NCBI GenBank assembly: GCA_934667475.1
Contig: CAKUMB010000003.1
Span: forward strand, 1-64,000
From: an uncultured Muribaculaceae bacterium
GTDB lineage: Bacteria; Bacteroidota; Bacteroidia; Bacteroidales; Muribaculaceae
Direction of reading: 5' to 3'
Length of the DNA: 64,000 bases
The translations under genes were made by a program, and so were the position numbers. This document shows, in pieces, positions 58,802 through 64,000 of this stretch. Below the pieces are notes generated by a model that saw nothing but the letters and a program-made list of their open reading frames with translations, did not search any database and was not told the DNA's origin. Numbering within the stretch: the first letter of the stretch is position 1; each line of letters starts with the position of its first letter.

Positions 58802-59407
58802 TTATTCCGTGCTGATTTCGCTGTTGTCGCCGCCACTGCCGCTGTGCAAGCCTCGCTCGCATTCCTTGATTTGCCGCTGAATGGCGGCCGCATCCTCATA
58901 GCGCTCGTCGGCCACTGCGCGGCTCAGCCTCTTTCGCAGGGAGTTGAGGCGCATGTGGGCGGCATTGTCGGCCGGCTCGGCCTTGAACGACGTGAGTTCC
59001 ACCACCTCGCGGGTGGCATAGATGGGTGCGCCAGTGCGCAGCGCAAGGGCTATGGCATCGCTGGTGCGGCTGTCGAGTTGCACCTCGGTGCCATCGGCCG
59101 CGGCCATGCTCACACGTGCATAGAACACACCCTCGGCAAAGCGGTAGATTTCCACCTCGGTGACGCCTATCAGAAAGGCATGCATCATGCTCACCATCAG
59201 GTCGTGGGTGAGCGGACGCGGCGACTGCACGTGCTCGAGCCAGAACGCTATCGACTGCGCCTCGGCCACGCCCACCACCACTGGAATGCGCAGCGGGCCG
59301 CCTTCAACTGCCAGCAGCATGGCGTAGGCCCCGCTCTGCACCTGACTGCGCGTGATGCCAAGCACCGTCAGCTCCACCCTGCCATTTTCTTTATCGCCGT
59401 CGTTCAT
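58802..59407 (-). CDS. Bifunctional nuclease family (DUF151) protein with a UVR motif
   Basis: The 201-residue product has a BFN/DUF151 domain: LTVLGITRSQVQSGAYAMLLAVEG, RIPVVVGVAEAQSIAFWLEH and VQLDSRTSDAIALALRTGAPIYAT (about 8-140). A C-terminal UvrB/UvrC-type helical hairpin follows (LRKRLSRAVADERYEDAAAIQRQIKECE, about 158-186). The pairing is common in Bacteroidota. The BFN domain is linked to nuclease activity in a few studied cases; its cellular role here is not established. Confidence 0.92.
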   Translation of the reverse strand: MNDGDKENGRVELTVLGITRSQVQSGAYAMLLAVEGGPLRIPVVVGVAEAQSIAFWLEHVQSPRPLTHDLMVSMMHAFLIGVTEVEIYRFAEGVFYARVSMAAADGTEVQLDSRTSDAIALALRTGAPIYATREVVELTSFKAEPADNAAHMRLNSLRKRLSRAVADERYEDAAAIQRQIKECERGLHSGSGGDNSEISTE

Positions 59408-59433
59408 CGGTAATACCTATAAAATTATGCTAT

Positions 59434-60516
59434 TTAATCAATTTTCTGGCCCGTGATCACGCCACTGCCATAGCACAGGTGGCCCGTGGCGTCGTAGATC
59501 ACCGCAAACTGGCCGGGTGCTATGCCCTGCACGTCGGTGTCGCTTTCAAGAGCCCACTCGCCGCCGCGCAAATGGGTGAAGCGGGCCTTAAGCATGAGCG
59601 GTGTGTGACGGTTTTTGAACATCACCTCCACCGGGCCGCCGGCTCCCTCCCACGGGTTGCCCGAAATAAAGTGCATCTCGTCGAGGTGCATCAGGCGGCC
59701 ATACTGCTTGGCGGTGCCGTAGCCGTTGCTCACATATATCACGTTGTCGGCCACGTTTTTCTTCACCACATACCACGGGCCTCCGCTCAGGCCCAAGCCC
59801 TTGCGCTGGCCTATGGTGTGAAACCAGTAGCCATTGTGTTCGCCCAGCTTGCGTCCCGTCTCGATTTCAATAATCGGGCCTTTTTTCACGCCCAAGTGGC
59901 GGCGAATGAAGTCGTTGTAGTTAATCTGGCCCAGGAAGCAGATGCCCTGGCTGTCCTTGCGCTTGGCGTTGGGCAGGCGCACCTCGGCGGCTATGCGGCG
60001 CACCTCGCTCTTGGGCAGGTTGCCAATGGGAAACATCACGTGCTCCAGTTGCTCGTGGGTGATTTGTGCCAGAAAGTCGGTCTGGTCCTTTACGGGGTCG
60101 ACCGCGGTGGCCAGATATTTCACGCCGTTCACCACGTCGGTGGTGGCATAGTGGCCGCTGGCAGTAATGTCAAAGTCCTTGCCCCAGCGCTTTTCAAAGT
60201 AGCCGAATTTTATTATGCGGTTGCACATGATGTCGGGGTTAGGCGTGAGGCCGGCCTTGACGGTGCGCAGGGCATAGGCCATCACATTGTCCCAATACTC
60301 GCGGTGCAGCGTCACCACGTCGAGGGGCAAGTCGTACTGGCGCGCTATGAGGGTGCACATTTCAATGTCTTCCTCGGCGGCGCAGTCGCCCTCGTCGTCG
60401 TCCATGCCTATGCGTATGTAGAACAGGTGCATGTCGTCGTGGTGGCCTTCCTCCACAAGTTTGTGGACCACCACCGCGCTATCGACGCCACCTGATATCA
60501 ATACTGCTATGCTCAT
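59434..60516 (-). CDS. mnmA: tRNA-specific 2-thiouridylase MnmA
   Basis: The 360-residue enzyme thiolates U34 of tRNA-Lys, -Glu and -Gln. The PP-loop is VLISGGVDSAVV (5-16). NPDIMCNRIIKFG supplies nucleophile Cys98 and SQGICFLG the second catalytic Cys193. HTIGQRKGLGLSGGPWYVV and the C-terminal beta-barrel follow. The acidic insertion DDDEGDCAAEEDIEMC near 38-54 contains additional cysteines and is a Bacteroidota-type feature. Twenty-six bases separate it from the bifunctional-nuclease-family gene. Confidence 0.96.
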   Translation of the reverse strand: MSIAVLISGGVDSAVVVHKLVEEGHHDDMHLFYIRIGMDDDEGDCAAEEDIEMCTLIARQYDLPLDVVTLHREYWDNVMAYALRTVKAGLTPNPDIMCNRIIKFGYFEKRWGKDFDITASGHYATTDVVNGVKYLATAVDPVKDQTDFLAQITHEQLEHVMFPIGNLPKSEVRRIAAEVRLPNAKRKDSQGICFLGQINYNDFIRRHLGVKKGPIIEIETGRKLGEHNGYWFHTIGQRKGLGLSGGPWYVVKKNVADNVIYVSNGYGTAKQYGRLMHLDEMHFISGNPWEGAGGPVEVMFKNRHTPLMLKARFTHLRGGEWALESDTDVQGIAPGQFAVIYDATGHLCYGSGVITGQKID

Positions 60517-60575
60517 TAGCTATTGTAGTTATGTGTATTGTGTGTGTATGAAGAATAAATGACTGCTGCCAAGCC

Positions 60576-61061
60576 TTAGGCCTTGTCGAGCACAGCGCTC
60601 TCCTCGTCGCTGCGGTCGGGGGTCAGGTGCAGCGCTATTATGTAGTCGAGCGACACCTTGCCAGGGCCGGCAAGCATCATAAACACGAATATGCCCATGA
60701 ACATGAGCGGATAGCCGGGCGAGAAGTTAAACATCTGGTCGGCCGCGGTGCCGCCCGACGACAATATCACCTGCTCGGCGTGCCACATTAGCGCCAACGA
60801 CGGGATAAGCGCCACACGGGTGAGGAAGCCAAGCGTGATGAACACGGCGCACAGGATTTCCACCACCACCAGCGCCACCACCCAGCTCTCGGCCGAGGGG
60901 CCCTGCATCTGCAGCGTGATTTCGTCGATGTGCAGCGACTGTCTGATGGCCAGCTGCAAAAACATCACACCCGTGAACAGGCGCAGAAACAAGCGCGAAA
61001 GGTTGCTGTAGGTGTGGCCTGCGCTGTAGAGAAACAGATTTTTAATTGCTTTTGGTACCAT
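60576..61061 (-). CDS. DoxX family membrane protein
   Basis: From the ATG at 61061 (MVPKAIKNLFLY) the protein has 161 residues and four membrane segments. It fits DoxX: LSRLFLRLFTGVMFLQLAIRQSL, VVALVVVEILCAVFITLGFLTRVALIPSLALM and FSPGYPLMFMGIFVFMMLAGPGKVSLDYII. DoxX-type proteins are poorly characterised; some act in redox or sulfur metabolism. A TTG start two codons earlier is possible. It lies between the DUF5106 protein gene and mnmA on the same strand. Confidence 0.87.
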   Translation of the reverse strand: MVPKAIKNLFLYSAGHTYSNLSRLFLRLFTGVMFLQLAIRQSLHIDEITLQMQGPSAESWVVALVVVEILCAVFITLGFLTRVALIPSLALMWHAEQVILSSGGTAADQMFNFSPGYPLMFMGIFVFMMLAGPGKVSLDYIIALHLTPDRSDEESAVLDKA

Positions 61062-61100
61062 ATTCAATATATGATTCTATGAGTTACATATGTTATTTTC

Positions 61101-61988
61101 CTACCTATTTGACATATCCTTCACCTGGTCGACGCTGATGTTTTTTGCCTGCACGCGGTGGTCTTTGTCGAGAATGAACACCGACGGCAGCATGCGAATG
61201 TCGAGTGTGTTGAGTGCATCGGGATAGTTGCCCACAGTCCAGTGCTTGGCATAGTCGGCACTCTCCTTAGCCCAGTTGGCGCCGGGGCGGCCCACCGTGA
61301 TGTCGTACACCTTGAGGCGGCCCGAGGCTATGGCGGCATTGATGCCGGCATCGGTGCTGAGACGCAGGCGCGCAAACGAGCCGTCGCTGTCGTCGCGGGT
61401 GAACACCAGCAGATAGCTTTGGCAGGTGTCGGCCTTGTCATACAGCCGGTCCTTGCCGCCGCCAAGGGCGGTGAACTCAAAGTCGGCAATGGGAGCCATC
61501 AGCTTGCTGGCCTCAATGGCCTTCACCTGACGGCGGAAGTGGGCGCGCACATTTTTTTCGGCCCAGGTGGCGCCGGCCACCGAATTGGCAAACGCCAGAT
61601 ACACGTCGTCGATCATGGTGGTGGGCTGCATATAGAGAAGCATTTCGGCAGCCTGGGCAATCTTCAGAAAGTTTGACTGGTTGGACTGCGCCTTAAACAT
61701 GAGGTTGCGCACCGAGGCGAGCGACACATTCACATTGGCGTTCATCATTATCTCCAGATAGTCGCGCACGGCGGTGAGCAGCAGGCTGTCGTTCTCGGCC
61801 TTGATGGGCTTCGACAGGTTGCATCCATCCCAAAAGCGCTGCACCAGATAGTTGCAGCGGCTCTCAAGAGTTTTGCACGTGTCGGGCGCCGTGGGATAGG
61901 CAAACAGCGTGGTCTGCGCACTCGACTTGAAAGCGTGGCCGCCTGCCATAATGGCCACAAACAGTAAAAGCGTTAATAACTTCTTCAT
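61101..61988 (-). CDS. Exported DUF5106/thioredoxin-like protein lacking CxxC
   Basis: From the ATG at 61988 the product has 295 residues. A signal peptide (MKKLLTLLLFVAIMAGGHAF) precedes a DUF5106-type helical domain (YPTAPDTCKTLESRCNYLVQRFWDGCNLSKP near 29-60). The second half has a thioredoxin-like fold: SYLLVFTRDDSDGSFARLRLS near 198-218 and MLPSVFILDKDHRVQAKNISVDQV near 262-285 (cis-Pro in LPSVF). The CxxC pair is absent; TRDDSDG occupies its place. It therefore probably lacks thiol exchange activity. First gene of the long minus-strand run ending at the TPR gene. Confidence 0.8.
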   Translation of the reverse strand: MKKLLTLLLFVAIMAGGHAFKSSAQTTLFAYPTAPDTCKTLESRCNYLVQRFWDGCNLSKPIKAENDSLLLTAVRDYLEIMMNANVNVSLASVRNLMFKAQSNQSNFLKIAQAAEMLLYMQPTTMIDDVYLAFANSVAGATWAEKNVRAHFRRQVKAIEASKLMAPIADFEFTALGGGKDRLYDKADTCQSYLLVFTRDDSDGSFARLRLSTDAGINAAIASGRLKVYDITVGRPGANWAKESADYAKHWTVGNYPDALNTLDIRMLPSVFILDKDHRVQAKNISVDQVKDMSNR

Positions 61989-62122
61989 TTTACGGGTTTT
62001 ATCTGTACAATTATTCAACCAAATAGTAAAATTAGTGTTTTTGCTGCATTAGTCAAAATATAAAGCGGCAAAAAGAGAGCATTTCAGCATTTTTTACAAG
62101 TTGCGGCAGTCGCGCGGCACGC

Positions 62123-62153
62123 TTGCACGGCAACGGCATATTCACTAACTTTG
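62123..62153 (+). promoter_or_regulatory. Promoter of the GT-C-like membrane protein gene
   Basis: TTG (62123-62125), 20 bp, TAACTTTG (62146-62153). Confidence 0.6.
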
Positions 62154-62192
62154 CCGCTGAGCCGCCTTTTCCGTGGCGGCGCCAGCTGCAAT

Positions 62193-63869
62193 ATGACAAA
62201 CGACATGGGCAACAAACTGATGAGCTGGGCGGGCACGCGGTGCGCGCTGTGGGCGTGGATTGCCGTGATGGCCGCCGCCGAGGCGCTGCTGTGCCGGCAG
62301 GGACTCTCGGTGCACGACTCAGGCGTGTATCTGAGCGGATACCTGCACTTCGCGTCAGAGCCCGAGGTGAACAGCTACCTCGGGCAGTGGCTGCTGTCGT
62401 ATCTGGGCATGGGCTGGCTGTGCGGCGCACTGGGCATCAAGTCGTTTTTGGGCCTGCGCATGGTGCATGTGGCGCTGATGGCTCTGGCGCAAGCCTGCAT
62501 CTACCGCTGGGCCACCCACTCACTCGGCATAAGGCCGCAACTGGCCCTGCTGGGACTGGTGCTGGCTGCGCTGTGCCACGTGCAGGGCTACAGCGAGGTG
62601 AACTACAACGAACTGAGCGCACTGCTGCTGATGGCCGTCACGGCCACGCTCACGGGCGGTGTGCTGCGCCAAAAGTTGTGGCGGGTGGCCGCGGCAGGCG
62701 CTCTTGTGGCAGTAGCGGTGGCGGCACGCGTGGTGAACGTGTGGTTTGTGGCGCTGCCAGCGGTGGCCTGGCTGGCCGGCAACCGCAGTGCGGCCTGGGG
62801 CCGCATGTGGCTGGCTTGGCTTGGCGGCGGACTTGCCGGAGCCGCAGCAGTGCTGGCAATGCTGTGGGCCAGCGGCACTGTGGGTGTGGTGAGCATCACC
62901 GCCCGCACCATGCTGGGCATGGCATCGGCCGGAAGCAGCACCCACGGCCTGCGCACACTGGCATGGATTTATGCCGGCGGCATGGGCCACATGGCTCTGA
63001 GCGGCTGCGTGATGGCTGCAATAGCGGCTGCGGTATGGGCTGCGGCATGGGCGGTGAAGGGCTGCACCAAGGCGGTGAGGGGCGCGGCTGCGGCAGTGTG
63101 CGCCATAGCTGGCGGAGTGGCACTGTGGAAGCTCAACAGCGGACCGGTGTGCAACTACGCCATGTTCACGTCAATGGCTGCACTGGCCGTGATGGCGGTG
63201 AGGCTCAAGCAGCCGGCACTGCGCACAGCCGCGGCGCTGTGGCTGGCGGTGCTGGTGCTGTATCCATTTGGCAGCGCGGCGTCGAATGCCGTCAACGGCC
63301 CCTACTTTCTTCACCTTGCCATGCCACTGGCGGTGGCGGGTGTGGCATGCGGCATACGGACTGTAAAGGGACGGTGGCACTCCACACTGGGCAGCACGGC
63401 CGCGGTGATGGCCGTGGCATTGGCCCTGGCCATGATAAAGCTCAACGCCACCCATGGTCTGTTTCAAGACCAAAAGCGCACAGTGTGCCGATTTGAAATA
63501 CACAGCCCGGCCACGCGAGGCATCTACACCAGCGAGGCAAATGCCCGCCTGCACAGCTGGCTGACAGCACAACTGCGGCCGCACCTGCGCACAGGCCAGC
63601 ATGTGATATGCAACTTCTCGCTGCCACTAATCAGCATGCTCGACTGCCGCCCCTACGCCTACGCCGAAAGCGAGTGGGTGGACAACAGCGCGGTGCTGTG
63701 CCTCTACATCGACGAGGCGCACAAGGCCAGCCGCAGCCTGCCGGCTTTCATCATCGACTCGCGCCGGCTCAACGCGTGCGACACGGCGGTGATTAGCCAC
63801 TGCAGGCGGCTGGCACCCTACTCCACCGTGTGGCACAGCGGCCCATACAGCCTGATTGCGCCCGATTGA
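62193..63869 (+). CDS. Polytopic membrane protein, GT-C-like
   Basis: From the ATG at 62193 (MTNDMGNKLM) the product has 558 residues with about 11 predicted membrane segments, rich in Ala, Gly and Val. The first extracytoplasmic loop reads VHDSGVYLSGYLHFASEPEVNSY, with acidic residues in the place used by GT-C glycosyltransferases. The last about 110 residues form a soluble domain ending in YSLIAPD. It may be a lipid-linked sugar transferase or an uncharacterised envelope protein. I do not recognise a defined family. The start could also be the ATG four codons later. Confidence 0.72.
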   Translation: MTNDMGNKLMSWAGTRCALWAWIAVMAAAEALLCRQGLSVHDSGVYLSGYLHFASEPEVNSYLGQWLLSYLGMGWLCGALGIKSFLGLRMVHVALMALAQACIYRWATHSLGIRPQLALLGLVLAALCHVQGYSEVNYNELSALLLMAVTATLTGGVLRQKLWRVAAAGALVAVAVAARVVNVWFVALPAVAWLAGNRSAAWGRMWLAWLGGGLAGAAAVLAMLWASGTVGVVSITARTMLGMASAGSSTHGLRTLAWIYAGGMGHMALSGCVMAAIAAAVWAAAWAVKGCTKAVRGAAAAVCAIAGGVALWKLNSGPVCNYAMFTSMAALAVMAVRLKQPALRTAAALWLAVLVLYPFGSAASNAVNGPYFLHLAMPLAVAGVACGIRTVKGRWHSTLGSTAAVMAVALALAMIKLNATHGLFQDQKRTVCRFEIHSPATRGIYTSEANARLHSWLTAQLRPHLRTGQHVICNFSLPLISMLDCRPYAYAESEWVDNSAVLCLYIDEAHKASRSLPAFIIDSRRLNACDTAVISHCRRLAPYSTVWHSGPYSLIAPD

Positions 63870-63880
63870 GGCCCCGAGGC

Positions 63881-63911
63881 TTTGACGCCTCCTGTTTTTA
63901 CACTACATTTG
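63881..63911 (+). promoter_or_regulatory. Promoter of the last, partial gene
   Basis: TTTG (63881-63884), 19 bp, TACATTTG (63904-63911): a full consensus match beginning 12 bp after the preceding stop codon. Confidence 0.82.
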
Positions 63912-63944
63912 CAATCGGAACAAACCAACGCATTAACTGCACCA

Positions 63945-64000
63945 ATGACAATATTTGAGGTTACATTCAGCTATTTCAGCGATGGCGAAAGCGGCAACGA
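63945..64000 (+). CDS. Unidentified gene, 5' end only
   Basis: ATG at 63945 opens a frame that runs off the window: MTIFEVTFSYFSDGESGN. It lies 33 bp after a full-consensus promoter, which supports the start. Eighteen residues are too few for a family call. No signal peptide is apparent. Confidence 0.6.
   Translation, partial: MTIFEVTFSYFSDGESGN

Overview
The window is a stretch of chromosome from a Bacteroidales bacterium (phylum Bacteroidota). The evidence is a SusC/SusD pair, two secreted proteins with type IX secretion (T9SS) C-terminal sorting domains, promoters of the Bacteroidota form (TTTG, about 19-20 bp, TAnnTTTG), very few Shine-Dalgarno sequences, and a GC-rich gut-Bacteroidales style of coding. 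Muribaculaceae or Prevotellaceae are plausible, but the sequence alone does not fix the family. Most of the window is housekeeping chromosome. The accessory material sits at the left end.

Layout. 1-76 is the 3' end of an IS3-family insertion sequence entering from the left. 121-930 is an array of GC-rich palindromes, partly in 180-bp tandem units. 998-1342 is a small TerB-like gene. 1499-11175 (minus) is a nutrient-uptake locus transcribed in the order SusC, SusD, zinc metallohydrolase lipoprotein, DUF4302 lipoprotein, T9SS-secreted protein. 11988-18580 (plus) holds an RluA-type pseudouridine synthase, fumarase, initiator tRNA, a glycosyltransferase and priA. 18585-21760 (minus) holds a class A penicillin-binding protein translationally coupled to a VanX-like dipeptidase. 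pyrBI follows, then a redox-dead thioredoxin-like protein with a long structured leader, serB, an M23 peptidase, recG-ispD, rmuC and a DUF695 gene. A divergent MATE/MFS efflux pair shares a perfect 26-bp inverted repeat. Next come fabG with a TetR regulator, glyA with a flavin reductase, an sRNA-like unit, lpxH with a DUF59 gene, and a HAD phosphatase.

40960-43264 (plus) is HU, a 30-residue ribosomal-type basic protein (AURKAIP1/COX24 family) and RNase G/E, the last behind a hairpin-rich leader. Then apbE, two tandem outer-membrane beta-barrel genes, DJ-1/PfpI, an AspT/YidE-type transporter, a phosphoglycolate phosphatase-like gene and tamL (Omp85 lipoprotein), tRNA-Val and a second T9SS-secreted protein. 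54142-61988 (minus) is a long co-directional cluster: a DUF5106/thioredoxin-like protein, DoxX, mnmA, a bifunctional-nuclease-family protein, a nucleoside permease-like MFS protein, rsmE, kdsA and a TPR protein. The window closes with a GT-C-like polytopic membrane protein and the first 18 codons of an unidentified gene behind a near-consensus promoter.

Themes. Cell-envelope genes recur (lpxH, kdsA, tamL, PBP1A, VanX-like, M23, OMPs, T9SS cargo), as do nucleic-acid genes (priA, recG, rmuC, mnmA, rsmE, RNase G, HU). No CRISPR array, prophage or recognised defence island is visible. The least explained signals are the palindrome array next to the IS end, the MATE/MFS promoter inverted repeat, the putative sRNA near 38.4-38.5 kb, and the structured leaders at 24.25-24.43 kb and 41.45-41.63 kb.
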